Assembly: GCF_009905375.1 (NCBI RefSeq)
Contig: NC_133649.1
Span: 225,577,275 to 225,641,274, forward strand
Source of the DNA: Apium graveolens
Taxonomy: Eukaryota; Streptophyta; Magnoliopsida; Apiales; Apiaceae
Length of the DNA: 64,000 bases
Reading direction: 5' to 3'
Shown here: positions 1 through 11,881 of the stretch, one piece after another
Layout of the letters: each line of letters opens with the position of its first letter
How positions within the stretch are numbered: the first letter of the stretch is position 1
Program-made: the position numbers and the translations under genes
Notes under the pieces: model-generated
The model's input: only the letters and a program-made list of their open reading frames with translations
The model's database searches: none
What the model was told of the DNA's origin: nothing

Positions 1-1741
1 CTACGCCATAGTCAAAAAATTTCTGCATCTGCCTCTTTCCTCTAAATATAACTTCTTTCTTTCCTGGGATATTTAACTTAACTTTCTTCCCCTTACAGTC
101 TATCTGAGCATCATTGCTAGATAGCCAGTCCATTCCCAAAATTATATCAAATTCCCCTAACTTAAAAGGAATCAGATCAACACTGAAAGATTGTTCCCCT
201 ATTCCTAACTCACAGGCGGGGTGAATCAGATTAACAAGAATAACTTCATGGTTGGCTATTTCTACTTGTAAGGGCTCTATCAAGGGTTCAGCTTTAAGTC
301 TTAATTTATGCGCAAAGTCCCATGATATAAAAGATTTAGTTGCTCCTGAATCAAATAAAATGTTTATACTGACTGAATTTAGAGAAAGGGTACCTGCTAT
401 CACATCTGAATCTTTCATAGCATCCTGGACTGTCATGTTGAAAGTCCTTGCAGTAGGTGGCTTATTAGAAGCAGCCCTGCTTGCTCCCGAAGCTGCTGGT
501 TTGTTCATTGGGCATTCCCTCTTCCAATGACCCGGGCGTCCACACTGATGACAAGTGGTGGTTGGGCAGGTAATGGGGGTTAGCGAAGTGCACTTGTCCG
601 AATAGTGACCCTCTCGACCACACTTGAAGCAGATTACCGGCTTTCCTTTACACTCCCCAGAATGCATCCTTCCACAAGTGTTACAGGCTGGTAATGGGGG
701 TCGAGACTGATTGGAATAGGACATTCTGGACTTCTGGCCGCTCTGGCTCACATTTACACTCATTGGCCGCTTAAACTCAATGTCCTTTCCCGGTAGGGAC
801 ACTGCTCCCCTATTAACTCTAGTTGGGAAGTTCCTTCCTGTGGAACCTCCACCCATACTCATACTTTTCCTCTTTATTCCCTTCTTCTCTCTTTCCTTCT
901 GCATCTGTTCACTCCCGGCTTCTACAATTGTTGCCTTTTGCATCAGAGTGGCATAATTAGTAAGCTCAAGGATTGCCACCCTATTCTGAATCCACGGTTT
1001 CAGTCCCTGCTGAAACCTCCTAGCTTTCTTTTCCTCGGTGCTCACAAACTCCGGAACAAACCTTGATAACTCAGTAAATTTCGCTTCGTACTCTGCTACA
1101 GATAAGTTATTCTGCTTTAGCTTCAAGAACTTGTGCTCCATCTGGTTTTCCATAAACCTCGGGAAATATTTTCCCAGAAACAACTGACTGAATCTTTCCC
1201 AAGTTATAATAGCATATGTCTCCATATTTTTCTTGGCCTCCCACCAGTAGTTAGCCTCTCCTTTCAGAAGGTAGGTAGCAAATACAGTCTTCTGTGCCTC
1301 ATCGATACTCAGAATCTCAAAGGATTTCTCCATTTCCTTTAACAATGCCCTTGCCTCAACTGGGTCGGCTGATCCGTGGAACTCAGGGGGCTTAAGGGAC
1401 TTAAAAGCCCTGAAAGAGTTTGCCACATCATTGTTATTTCCTTGAGGGGGTGGGTTGGGTTGACGTTCCAAGTTCTGCCTTAGTAGTTGCATGAACTGGC
1501 CCATGGGATCCATGCCTGGGTTTGGTATTGGTTGCTCAACCTCAGTTTCTCCTTCCTCAGCCTCTATCTCAAATCCCTCAACATCATATGTTTCCTCTTC
1601 CTCTTCATACAAGGAGTCATCATGTTCCACATAATCCTCATCTTCCTCTTCACTGTGTTCCTGGTTCCTATCATCCTGGTTATGGCTTCCCTGGTCCGCA
1701 GACCTAGGGTTCGCCCTAGTTCCAATCTTTCTTGGCGGCAT
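1..1741 (-). CDS. Gag-protease polyprotein of RLG-1 (partial, C-terminus off window)
   Basis: The start is the ATG at 1741-1739 (MPPRKIGT...), equivalent to the MPPRR start of the RLG-3 gag. I read an uninterrupted frame to base 1. Residues about 30-75 are acidic. The gag core follows, with FATYLLKGEANYWWE, LFLGKYFP and RRFQQGLKPWIQ motifs. Next come a short Cys/His stretch (CNTCGRMHSGEC) and two CX2CX4HX4C zinc knuckles (CFKCGREGHYSDKC, CHQCGRPGHWKREC), which bind genomic RNA during packaging. Then comes an aspartic protease with active site FDSGATKSF and the downstream LGMDWLS motif. No stop or frameshift is visible, unlike RLG-3, so this is the best-preserved Ty3 reading frame in the window. 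The element may be young, but its pol is not visible. Confidence 0.88.
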   Translation of the reverse strand, partial: MPPRKIGTRANPRSADQGSHNQDDRNQEHSEEEDEDYVEHDDSLYEEEEETYDVEGFEIEAEEGETEVEQPIPNPGMDPMGQFMQLLRQNLERQPNPPPQGNNNDVANSFRAFKSLKPPEFHGSADPVEARALLKEMEKSFEILSIDEAQKTVFATYLLKGEANYWWEAKKNMETYAIITWERFSQLFLGKYFPRFMENQMEHKFLKLKQNNLSVAEYEAKFTELSRFVPEFVSTEEKKARRFQQGLKPWIQNRVAILELTNYATLMQKATIVEAGSEQMQKEREKKGIKRKSMSMGGGSTGRNFPTRVNRGAVSLPGKDIEFKRPMSVNVSQSGQKSRMSYSNQSRPPLPACNTCGRMHSGECKGKPVICFKCGREGHYSDKCTSLTPITCPTTTCHQCGRPGHWKRECPMNKPAASGASRAASNKPPTARTFNMTVQDAMKDSDVIAGTLSLNSVSINILFDSGATKSFISWDFAHKLRLKAEPLIEPLQVEIANHEVILVNLIHPACELGIGEQSFSVDLIPFKLGEFDIILGMDWLSSNDAQIDCKGKKVKLNIPGKKEVIFRGKRQMQKFFDYGV

Positions 1742-2147
1742 GATACTGATAAAAAAATTATTGGGAAAAATTCAACGTTAGGTCACAATCACACACAACA
1801 TTGTTCCTTGCATAGCTCTATAATGGGGAGAATGTATCTCGCAATTCTATTATATTATGACAGTTCTAATAAGAAGTGCAGTAATAATAATGATAAAAAC
1901 AGTGATCTCGTCGCTAAGGAACTGAACCGAAAGGAGACAAATATATACATAATGCGAGAAATACATAGTTTGATCTGGTCAAAAGTACAACAGTGCTACA
2001 GCCATCTGTCCCAAAAGTGATACACAAGAGTCTATTTGTCTAGTCAGAAAAAGGGATGCTATATACAAGTCAACTATCCCGGAAAATTGGCTCTTACTAA
2101 GGCCTCGACTAACTAGACAACTAGACTATCCCATCATCAGTCCTGAA

Positions 2148-2810
2148 TCACAAACCGAAGCGGGTCAGCTCCCATACCCTTTCCATTGCACGACGGAAGA
2201 TATAGTCGGCCTGCCGCCTGGAGATCCTACCATGCCTGTCCCCATGGAGCGATCTGAGTCTCGCTCGGGACGTGAGCTCTATCCCCGTCAGCTCCCTCCT
2301 CAAGGATCGGGGTATAGCAGCCCTGGTCTCATAAGCTCGGGTACGCCTACCCGCCCTCTCCGCATCCAACTCCCTCCTGACCTCTTCCAGCCGGGCCGTA
2401 TCAATGGCCACTCGGGTCCTCAGTACATCCTGAACATAGCCGTGGGCTAACAAAGACTGCCTATGGGCAGGGTCGAGAGGTGGTGAATCCGGAGCCGCTG
2501 GGGGTGCCTCCTCGGTCTGCCTAGGCTCGGGAGTATCAGTCTCTGAGCTGTCATCATAAGTGCTCCAGGATGGTAGTGGGGGGGTAGGAGCTCTGACCAC
2601 AGGGAGTGAGGGTAAAGGGGTACTAGTGTACACTACCATAGCTCCGACATGCTCCTCAGCCACTGGGACCTCATCCGGGTCCTCCTCATCTGAAATAGCA
2701 ATGACCTCTGTCTCTGACTCCTCTGAGGGGTCCTCCTCATCCTCCTCCATCTCAGGCTCCTCCTGATCCTCGACATCTAGCAATGCCTCATCATACTCAC
2801 GCTCGAACAT
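2148..2810 (-). CDS. Pre-gag ORF of RLG-1, 220 aa, unknown function
   Basis: An intact frame of 220 codons lies between primer-binding site and gag on the element's sense strand; an in-frame stop about 25 nt upstream makes ATG 2810 the likely start. The N-terminal 60 residues are very acidic (EEPEMEEDEEDPSEESE), then a Pro/Ser/Thr-rich linker, then about 100 residues rich in Arg and predicted helix, ending in RRAMERVWELTRFGL. No zinc finger, signal peptide or membrane segment is seen. RLG-3 has an ORF in the same place (16947-17459) with the same plan of a low-complexity start and helical Arg/Glu end but little obvious sequence identity. I do not recognise the family. It could be a structural accessory protein or a captured host fragment. 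Confidence 0.6.
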   Translation of the reverse strand: MFEREYDEALLDVEDQEEPEMEEDEEDPSEESETEVIAISDEEDPDEVPVAEEHVGAMVVYTSTPLPSLPVVRAPTPPLPSWSTYDDSSETDTPEPRQTEEAPPAAPDSPPLDPAHRQSLLAHGYVQDVLRTRVAIDTARLEEVRRELDAERAGRRTRAYETRAAIPRSLRRELTGIELTSRARLRSLHGDRHGRISRRQADYIFRRAMERVWELTRFGL

Positions 2811-3005
2811 CTCTGGGTCCTCTATCTCATACGCCTACACATTAAACGAGCTAAATTACTATCATGATACTTATAAGGGTTCCCGTAAGGGTTTTAACTG
2901 TCAGCGCTACTTTAAGTAGTCCGACCATGAACTTGGCAAGAGTTCTTATTATCTTTGTGAGTTTATTATTACATCGTCGCATCATCTCTGAGGTTTATAA
3001 CGCTT

Positions 3006-3018
3006 GGCTCTGATACCA
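3006..3018 (-). promoter_or_regulatory. Primer-binding site of RLG-1 (initiator Met tRNA)
   Basis: The minus strand reads TGGTATCAGAGCC, complementary to the 3' end of plant initiator-Met tRNA. Four bases (GAAA) separate it from the LTR end TGTTACA. It fixes the element's orientation and the inner LTR border. Confidence 0.9.
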
Positions 3019-3022
3019 TTTC

Positions 3023-6000
3023 TGTAACACCCCCAAATCCGGGGTCAGGGATCCGGGTCGTCACGGTCTTTCTTTCCACAATATCACTTCACTTAATTAA
3101 TAACAGTTAACCTTATGCTGTGACCCCATACTAACACACACCACAACCCGTTATAGTCTTAGAGATGAAATTGAAATAGGTACAAGTCTTTGAATCCACA
3201 ATTTAAAAGTTATTACAACCCAAAATGATTACTTGATAAGTTTACAATTAATTGCCATTATCTGTCACAAGTTATAATTATACATAATTGATTCCCAAAA
3301 GTAGAAGGTCTGATCTACAGATAGATCTACCTCTGCAGCTATAGCAGCTATGATCTCAACGGGAAGGCGCGGGGCGCTTCCCACGCTCTTGCGCTGGGTC
3401 TGCTTGAGTTTGGCCATCCTTCCTAACTGTTGTTGTGTGATGAAGAAATAAAGCAAGAGTGAGCATTACAGCTCGCAAGATAATATATAGTGTAAACAAT
3501 AACGCAAGCATCTAAATGGATAACTTGCTGGAAACCTTTATCAGGTGAAAGATAATTACTTACTGGATATAAGCAAAAACAAGGGATGAAGTTACCAATT
3601 ACTTCACTATACTTATATCATTTATAAGGCTACTTGAACTACCATTGTTCAAAGTATTATAGGTTTCAAAAGGTCATCCCATAGATGAGACCACAAGTTA
3701 AGACTTGAATAGATTCAATCTTTGAAATATTATTGAATGAAATAAAGTTACGAGATACTTTATTTAGTCCCGATATATATATCCACATATATATCTCTTA
3801 AACATTTCCTGGAACCTCTGTTATGTAAAGTATGAACAGAGTTTGTAACATCCAATGAATTTTGGAAAGGAAAAGAATTTTGGCATAAACCTGATATCTT
3901 GCTGATCAGGCAAAGATACCAAAAAGTAACCTTTTCTACTAGTAGATGGATGAATCCCCCACCGCTCATCACCCTGGCCACATAAGGACCTTGTGCTGGA
4001 CCGCAACCCGGCCTCTTACGCGTTGATGGACTGCCACCCAGCCACTTACACTTTGATAGACCGTACCCCGGCCTGTCGCTTATGCCGACTCAATTAGAGG
4101 GACTTACTTCCCGAACGTTGGGCAAGTAATCAAATTGTTTTCTCAAAACAGCAACCACGTTGAGAATGTAAAATACACCACAGAGCCGGATCCCCAGGTT
4201 TTGAGCAAGTATTTAAATCCCCTTCGAAAGGAGGATCTTAAATATAAAAGAATGAGTTTTGGGATCTGCCTTAACTTTTAGAAATCATTTTGAAGACTCG
4301 AAAACATTTTTAAGAATGTTTGGAGTACTACTGATTTATTAAAATAAATTAGTCCCGATATATTAGAAATATCTGAATATTATTATTTAAATAATATTCA
4401 TATAAAGATAATCCTTATAAAAATAATCGAAGGGTATACGCAACTACTACTTATCTCTAGCATAGGTATTATGCAACTAATAAGTATTTGAACCAACAGA
4501 TATATAAATGAAGAATACGTAACAGGCATGCATATATACCATATCACATGCTCCAATATATCGCAAGAATTTGCTAATAACAAATATGCATTTATCACAA
4601 GATCATGCATATACACATATACATCACAACAACAGTTTATATGGGTAGAAAACTTGTCTGAGCGACTGGGGGTTACAAATGGCTCGGGACGAGTCTGGTA
4701 ACCTATAAACAACATGTGAGTTGGAATTAAACCAAAGTCACTTGTAAATCTATACTTTAACCAAATTAGACTCTAACGCTCGTTTTGCGCTTACTGATTC
4801 TCTTAAGTCACTCGAGTACCCTCGGCTCCACCATTTTTAATAAATTAACAATTACGAGTTTTAAGGCGATTCTTTCGCGAGTGTCTTACCAACTGCCTAA
4901 CACACTTTACATAAATGTTTCATACTCCAATTATCCCTTTTAGGTCTTTAACATATGTTTCAAAGTAAGGCGAGGGGTAATGATTCGTTTGCGAAACATC
5001 GTTACTTAAAACGGCCGGTTCTCCTAAACCGTACATCGGAATCAAACGAACCACATATCAAAACGAAGCTCGTAACATGAACTATCTAAACATGGCAATG
5101 GTCAAAACCTAGAAGGGAGTTCTCCGGTCCTAATTTTATGAACAAAAGCAGTCTAAAGTAAATCGGACATTACGACGGCTATGTTTACGCGATTTCCCAA
5201 ATTTATACCATTCCAAAACAATCACCAATCAACCCCAATCCATTCATACAACCAAAGTCCATCCATATCACACTACAACAGCCCCCAAAACCTCAAGTTC
5301 TCCAATTTATGTTATTCTCAATCATGAATTTAAAACTGTACTTAAGTCCTTTACTAATCAACAAGTTTCAACATTCAATTCACTACAACTCCAACCCAAA
5401 CTCTAAACCTACAAGCATTAAGCTACTCTTTTACCATAACAACCAAAATCATCCTAATATACAAAGTAAAGCTAGGGTTTGGAGATGATATACCTTCCTT
5501 GAAGTGATGTGAGTAGCTAGGAAGCCTTAAGAAGCCTTGAGATGTCTTAGGGATGCTTGGATCTTAAAGGAAAAACAAGAAAAATCAAGTTAAAAATCTT
5601 GAAATCACTATTCATTATCTTCTTCATTGATTTCTTGGAGAATATTGTGAATGATTTGGAGGCTTAAACTTATTGAATAGCCATAACTATGCATAAGGAG
5701 TACTAGATAATTATCTTACCAATTTAGGAAGCTTGGAACTTGAATTTTGAAAATTCTTCTTCTTAAAATGAAGAAAAGCCAAGAGCTCCTTGGTTGAAGA
5801 AGAAATGATTTTGTGTTTTGCTTTGTTTTGTTTTGGTTGGTTGATTTTCTTTTGATTTGTTTTGGCTAATTACCTTTGTAACCTTGAACTTTGTGTGGTT
5901 TTAAATCATCCAACAATTCCTTCCCTTATGTCATGCTTATGTCATCATGTGATGTCACCCTCCCCTCTTTGTCCTCTTCTCATTGGTTGGATGACATCAT

Positions 6001-6449
6001 CCCCTCTAATCTCTTTGATTAGTTTCTAATTACTTGGCTAATGACCGCTGATCTGTTATACGGTTCGCTTAACTTTCGTTTTCGTTTATCGTTTGAGGGA
6101 TCATACCCGGGATCTTATTACTTAGGTTCCCTTAACCTTTCTCAATACATTATATTCCTTTTTATGATCCTCTATTAAAATCCTTGAATATAAATCCTTT
6201 TTATCCTGTTACCTTATACTCAATTCTTTCAATATCTGGTGGATTTTCGGGAAAAATCAAAAGGTTTAAATTTGGATTCTGACGATCTTTACATACACTT
6301 ATATATCATATAGAGTACCAATAAAATCTCAGAATATCCATAAAAGAAACCCTACATAGTGTGGCATGAACAGTTTTCTTATTCAACAATATCAGCAAAA
6401 ACACTATTCATAAGGGTTACAAAAAGTTCAAAATTTTGGGGTTATTACA
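3023..6449 (-). repeat. 5' LTR of RLG-1, about 3.4 kb
   Basis: On the element strand it starts TGTAATAACCCC at 6449 and ends GGGGGTGTTACA at 3023, so it has the canonical TG...CA ends. It is bordered by the primer-binding site on one side and by a foreign pol sequence on the other. The short ORFs inside it have no recognisable domains and I treat them as chance. Its sequence shows no obvious match to the RLG-3 LTR apart from the terminal GGGTTTGGGGG-like end, so the two belong to different families. Confidence 0.85.
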
Positions 6450-6786
6450 TAATGTGTTCCATGTGTCATTGCTTAAGAAGTACAATCCTGATGCCAGCCA
6501 TGTGATAGAATATGAACCTGTAGAAATTCAGGCAGACCTGTCATTTGTGGAGCAACCTGTCAAATTACTCGACTGGCAAGTAAAGAGTCTTAGGAATAAG
6601 TCGGTAAAGTTAGTGAAAGTACTTTGGAGGAACCCCAAGGCTGAAGAATCAACTTGGAAGTTAGAGTCTGATATGCGTTCCCGGTATCCTCATATGTTCT
6701 CTAAGATTCCGGGGACAGAATCCCTTAAGGGGGAGAGGATGTTACGACCAGCATTTTATGTAATATTATTTGTGGACTTTGTATAA
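6450..6786 (+). pseudogene. Integrase C-terminus with chromodomain-like tail (RLG-2 fragment)
   Basis: The fragment begins mid-gene at NVFHVSLLKKYNPD, the conserved end of the Ty3 integrase GPY/F region, and continues into a chromodomain-like tail with VKVLWRNPKAEESTWKLE, thought in chromoviruses to direct integration to heterochromatin. It matches the RLG-3 integrase end closely (NVFHVSMLKKYNPDSRHVIEYEP). The 5' part of the gene was separated by the RLG-1 insertion, so this copy cannot encode an enzyme. The frame has no stop before the polypurine tract; it runs through it and ends in the LTR at 6784-6786. In RLG-3 the stop comes before the tract. This may be natural for the family or reflect a lost stop. 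Confidence 0.85.
6727..6739 (+). promoter_or_regulatory. Polypurine tract of RLG-2
   Basis: AAGGGGGAGAGGA directly precedes the LTR start TGTTACGACC. This is the usual plus-strand priming site and fixes the LTR start at 6740. Confidence 0.85.
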
Positions 6787-8734
6787 TATTAGAGCCGAAT
6801 GCAAATATACTTAATGATTGTATGTTGTGTGAATGAAAATTTCTACATTATAAATTGCTTTATGTAGTATATGATTTTTCAAAGCAAGAGTTTATTTATT
6901 TCCCTTATTTTTTATTTATAAGGAATATTCTAAACCTTGGAGAAATTTTCTTTTAAAAGTTATTTTGTTCACAAATTTCAAAAGTGATTTTATAAAATTT
7001 CTAAAAATCCAAGTTATTTTATGGTATAAATTTTATAATTTTTGAACTTGTATTTTATTTTATAAAAATAAATCTTTAAAAATTTTATTTTTTATAATTA
7101 GCAAATTACATGGAAGCCCTTGCATGCAAATCACTCTTCTATTCTGGGCAAATAAGACCTTTCCAACCCCACTAACTCATTTGTTGATTACTAAATTACC
7201 ACACTAACCTTGCATGCAAAATGGCCTAAATTTACCTGGAGGTCATTTTTGTACATTCTCATTTCCACTCATTCTTTTTGCCAATAAAACCAAAACAAAG
7301 TGGGAGAAGTCATTTTTCACTCACTCCACACTCCAACACACCTCATTTTTCTCTCCTCCCCTCCCTCCCTTTTGCTCTCGGCCGAAGCCCCCATTCCCCC
7401 ACTCCCTTCCATTATTCATTCCATTTCTAATTTTCCCTAGAGTAAATCTTCCATCTACAATTATTTTATATACTTCCCAAGAGTTTTGTGACTTGGGAGA
7501 TGAAGTTTCATGGTTGCATGTGTAGTTCTTGTGTGATCTCCAAAGAGAAACTCTTGATTCTTGTGAATTCAGGAGCTCCCTATGAGATACATTTTATATA
7601 TGTGTTAACTAAGTGTTTTATGGAGAAACCATGCTTTAAAATCCTTTGCATGCTACTGAAATTTCATTATATAATCATGTTTAGCCATGCATGCTAGTTT
7701 TAAGATGTTAAAATGATGATCAACCATGTTGTACACGCTGCTCTTTTCGAAATCATGTTTTTATGTTTAAAAATCTATAAATTCAAAATATTTGTACTTG
7801 AGATAGATTGTTTCCATGATATATTTCTTATTAATAGATAAGAGAAGATATATTTCATGATTATTAAGGTTGAGTAATAGGTATAAGTCGAATTTGCAAA
7901 AATTTAAACTTTATGCTTTAGCCGAAATCTTGTTAAGTGTTTTCCATGAGTTGCATGTTATATTTTTAATTGCATGTTGATATTCTTGGGCATGGATGAT
8001 TTCCCCTCCTGTTGAAGCACCATTTTAGGATATTGATGCACTAGGTTTGCTTTGGTAAAGGTTGGATGCTTGGTTATTAAGCGGGAGTCAAGGTGGAAGG
8101 GGATTAGTTAGTGTTTGTATTTTTCCAGATTTGATGCACTAGTTATGAGGAAGTTTTGAGTGAGCACTTGTTGTGCACTTTGAGGCCCAAGCCACCAGAA
8201 GCTAGCACTAGGAGTATATAAAAGGTTTTAGGTGTTTTTTGGAGGTTTGTAAGTCGTTTGGTTAGGTGCACGAGTGAAATCACAGAATTTGTCCAGCAGG
8301 GGACAGTTTTGTTGTAACTTAGAAATAGGAAGTTTTGACCATGTCATGGGTAGGCCCTCATTAGGCCCTGTTGAGCCTTAGTAAGAGGGAGTCTCAGAGG
8401 AGTTTTTCCAGCCATAGTTCATAGGATTTGAGTTAGAATCATGTGTCAAAAGTTAGTTCAAGTCAGGGCATTTTCTGCCCAGAAAAATAGGGGAACCGTG
8501 GACTTTAAGCTTAGGCCCAAGGAGGCCCAAGCTAGGCCCTTAAGCCACATCAAGTTTGGGAGATGCCTTATGATCAGAAGAGTCTATTGTAGAAGTTTTG
8601 GAGGTAAACTTGTAGTGTAAGAGTGTCTAATGCACTCAAGAAACCATTGATGTCATTCTGAAATTTACCTTAGTAAGCACCTTCACTTACCACATAGTTT
8701 TAGAGCACTTATGAGTGAGACCTAGGTTGACCAC
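6740..8734 (+). repeat. 3' LTR of RLG-2, first part
   Basis: The LTR starts TGTTACGACCAGC right after the polypurine tract and has no CA end before RLG-3 begins at 8735. A CT-rich stretch at about 7310-7440 following AT-rich DNA looks like a transcription-start/leader region. With 21751-23126 the total would be about 3.4 kb, close to the LTR sizes of RLG-1 and RLG-3. The joining of the two parts is inference. Confidence 0.65.
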
Positions 8735-11700
8735 TGTGGCGCCCTCCAAACCCGGGTCATAAGTTTGGGGTCCACAAATGAGCTAACTAGCTCAGCAAGT
8801 CACAATGATAAAACTGAGAATAATGATCATCAGGTAAATATGGTTATGATATTAAGTGAACAATGGATTATGATTTAGAATTGGATATTATATTTTCATT
8901 TTAAAAACCAAGGTTAGGCTGCTGATCAGTCACACACTAACCCCGAGCAAAGCACACAGCACTGCTCTAACTACTGGATCCAAGGCACACATTGGCCTAA
9001 CTTGACCATTATATGGTCTGACCACGAATCTGGTCCACAATTTTATAAAAACAATCCAATTCTAACATAATAACAGAATAACAATAATAAGCAATAAACA
9101 GAATCATTAACAACATTGGACGTTCAATAATGAAAATGGTTTCAACCTGCATAAGGATCAATATGGCATTTTCAAAGTATGGGTGCCAGGTAATGAAAGA
9201 ATTGGATAACAAGGAATCAATGTTTCAGGGTTTCAAGGATTTGGTCTTTCAAAGCATAAGATACAATGGTTTGAATGTGTAAGCAATCTGGTTCAGTGTT
9301 TGACATTTAGTTTGTATGTATTTGTGGAGTAGTATCGTATATTTGAGGTTCGTATTTGGGTATACAACAATCAATGGTTTAGAAAGAATCAGGTTTACAG
9401 CTCAGGATCAATAATTGGAATCATGGTTTAGGGTTCAGTGCTTCAAAGCACTTGCAATATAAAACAGGATTATCAATCACTATAATATCTCGAGAAAGTT
9501 TAGAACATTTGCCTGGTACTGGCTTATTATACTGTACTCGTTTTTAGTCACGACTGTCTTACTCCTCGACTACCTGTTTCCCTCTCCTACGCCTTGCCTC
9601 TTCTGCTCACATATCATAAGCATCTATCAATATTCAACTGATACGATTCTATTCGACACATACTTCTATCTATCCTTCATTTCACCCAAATCCGATTAAC
9701 GGATTGAAAGTTACGCAATAAATAAGTAAACATCGAATATACACACCGACAGTCAACCAACAAGTCACATATATCACATAACACATCACATAATCAATTA
9801 TATATCATTTATAAAGAAGTCTCGGGTCATAAACATGCTTTCGGGTACTTAAAATGATTTTTAAAACATTTTTCGGAATTAAAACGGGTCGTTGGATCAA
9901 TTTCGGAGTAATAAATAGGGTTCAGTTGGCCCATTTTGGCTTCAAAATAATTTTATAATAATTATCGAGCCTTGAAAATAATTTAGAATAATATTTAAAG
10001 CTTGAAACTAATTTTCGGAATTTTTAAATCATTTTTAAATAATTAAATCTAATTAAATAATTAATTAAATCAATTAATAATTAATTAAATCAATTAATCA
10101 ATTAATTTTTGAATTAATTGATCAATTAATCGATTAAAAATTAACTGAAATTAACTAACTAATTAATTCAGATTTATTTTTGAATTAAAAATAATTTTTG
10201 GAATTAAAATAATAATTTTTTGGAAATTTCAGAAATTAAAATCGAATTTTTATAATAAAATAAATAGGAAATATGATTTTTGAATATTTTTAAAATAGGA
10301 ATCGTATTTATGAAAACTCTGGAAAGTTCAGGGACTGAACTTCATCGTTTTCAAAAGATAAGGTACTAAACTGCAATTTTGACAGGGGTCGGTGGGAAAA
10401 CGTCGGGGGTGGCCGGAGAACACGTTCCCGGCATCCTCACCCCACCACAAGCTCCATATCACATCTACAGACAACCAGGAATCGATTCATGCAATCAAAA
10501 CATATCAATAACCCCAGAATTGGCCGTAAATTGGCCAAGAACATCGCCGGTTTCCAGCGAAACATCGAAAACTTGAAAAGACAACTCCCTACGATTCAAG
10601 CATCCTCTGTTAACGAGCTATATACCAATCGATTGCAAATTCCATAAGGGACATAATCCACTATAAATCAACAGCTAATAACCCCTAAATCAAAAACGCC
10701 CAAATTTCAATTGAAAACATTCATACGGGTTATAAATCCTAATTTTAAAATTCGAGAATTAAACCCACTTTTGAGCATGTTATTGAACTCCAAATCAGAC
10801 GTATGACATATGAAAATAATCAGGGAAACAAGCTCTACAACATGCAATCATCAAATCATACAAACAATCATCCGAACAAAAATTCATATTTTTAATAAAA
10901 ATAATTCGAAATTAAATAAAAATATAGAAAAATAACCTTGATTTCTGCAGTTCTGAAACTTGAAGAAACTGAAAGAACACCTTAAAACCTCTATTTTGGT
11001 TACTCGAGCGTTCCAAACGGAGATCAATAACACCTTCAATTTGTGGTTTGATTTTCAGAAGGGTTTATGAATATAAGGATTTTCTCTGGAAATTTATATA
11101 ATTACTGACTGCAAATGATTTTGATACGAAATAAAATACAGTAAAAGGCTATTTATAATTACGGAAAATTAGTATCCCGTTGGATCATTCCGGATATAAA
11201 ACGGTACGTTTATTTATAAAAACTGATCCAAACGGTATCGATTTTCGGGATAATTATCCAAATCAGTACAATTTGTACTGCGGTCCTGGTCTCAGCGCCT
11301 GGTTACACGTACTACGAGGTGATAATTGGGATAGTTTAATAAAAAGCTCCCGTTTATCAAAAATATGAGTTTTATTGATTTACTGAAACGAATATTGTAT
11401 CGAAAATGTTGCGCCGGGACCCGCGCAGGACAAACCGTACGCCGGATCGAAAAAGTCGAAACATGGAATATGCTCGGAATATTACAATTAGGTTAGGAAG
11501 GAGTTCTCGGAAGAGTTTCGGGTTCTAAAAACGTAACAACGGATGACACCGGTTGGTTCCCGTTTTTATAAAATAGATTTTAAATACCCGGAAAAAGATT
11601 TTATAAAATTCATATGATTCCTATAAATTCATAAATCAATATAAAAATAATTAAGAAGATATGACAATTATCTATATTTTATTTTGGACATATAAAAATT

Positions 11701-11844
11701 AAAATACTCAATTAATAATATTTTTAAAAATCCAAACACATTTAACACTTAACAAATAATTCACAGAATAGATACTGAACACATATAACATATAATAATT
11801 ATTTATTAGCAAAAATAATTACACGATATATCCCGGATATTACA
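8735..11844 (-). repeat. 3' LTR of RLG-3, 3.1 kb
   Basis: The element-strand start TGTAATATCCGGG is at 11844 next to the polypurine tract, and the end GGCGCCACA is at 8735. It matches the right LTR base for base over most of its length. Relative to that copy it lacks about 317 bp near its end (junction at about 8772, between CACA repeats) and lacks a 184-bp duplication. A run of AATTAAT-type low-complexity DNA lies at about 10040-10170 in both. Short ORFs here occur at the same places in both LTRs but show no domain. Confidence 0.88.
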
Positions 11845-11856
11845 TCCTTCCCCCTT
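11845..11856 (-). promoter_or_regulatory. Polypurine tract of RLG-3
   Basis: The minus strand reads AAGGGGGAAGGA directly before the LTR start TGTAATATCC. The same sequence with one more G lies at 21262-21274 beside the other LTR, which shows that LTR also once served as a 3' LTR. Confidence 0.85.
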
Positions 11857-11881
11857 AAAAGGATTCTGTCCTCAGAATCTC

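Larger units (their letters stand above)
1..6449 (-). mobile_element. RLG-1: Ty3/gypsy chromovirus-type retrotransposon, 5' part
   Basis: Read on the minus strand, the order is 5' LTR (3023-6449), primer-binding site, a small pre-gag ORF and gag-protease, which runs off the left window edge. Reverse transcriptase, integrase and the 3' LTR must lie outside. The right LTR end is followed directly by a plus-strand pol fragment of another element, so RLG-1 is inserted in that element (RLG-2) at the codons for the HNVFHVS motif. The 5 bases after the LTR, taatg (6450-6454), should be the target-site duplication; its partner is outside the window. Lineage (Tekay-like) is inferred from long LTRs, the Met primer and the gag type. 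Confidence 0.85.
6450..8734 (+). mobile_element. RLG-2: Ty3/gypsy element, 3' end (first part)
   Basis: A plus-strand element is represented here by the last part of integrase, a polypurine tract and the start of the 3' LTR. It is cut on the left by RLG-1 and on the right by RLG-3. The probable rest of its LTR is 21751-23126. The remainder of the element should lie left of the window beyond RLG-1. Confidence 0.75.

Noticed and set aside
2232..2766. Plus-strand ORFs opposite the RLG-1 pre-gag ORF
   Set aside because: They are antisense shadows of the GC-rich minus-strand frame; Ser runs mirror the Glu/Asp codons.
3006..3018. tRNA gene fragments at the TGGTATCAGAGC sites (also 17641 and 34284)
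   Set aside because: They are retroelement primer-binding sites; no tRNA fold surrounds them.
7214..7697. Two overlapping plus-strand ORFs in the RLG-2 LTR
   Set aside because: Low-complexity CT-rich leader sequence without domains; best explained as LTR promoter/leader.
9009..9212. 67-codon ORF present in both RLG-3 LTRs (also 18248-18451)
   Set aside because: Its conservation is due to LTR duplication; no domain and no start context.
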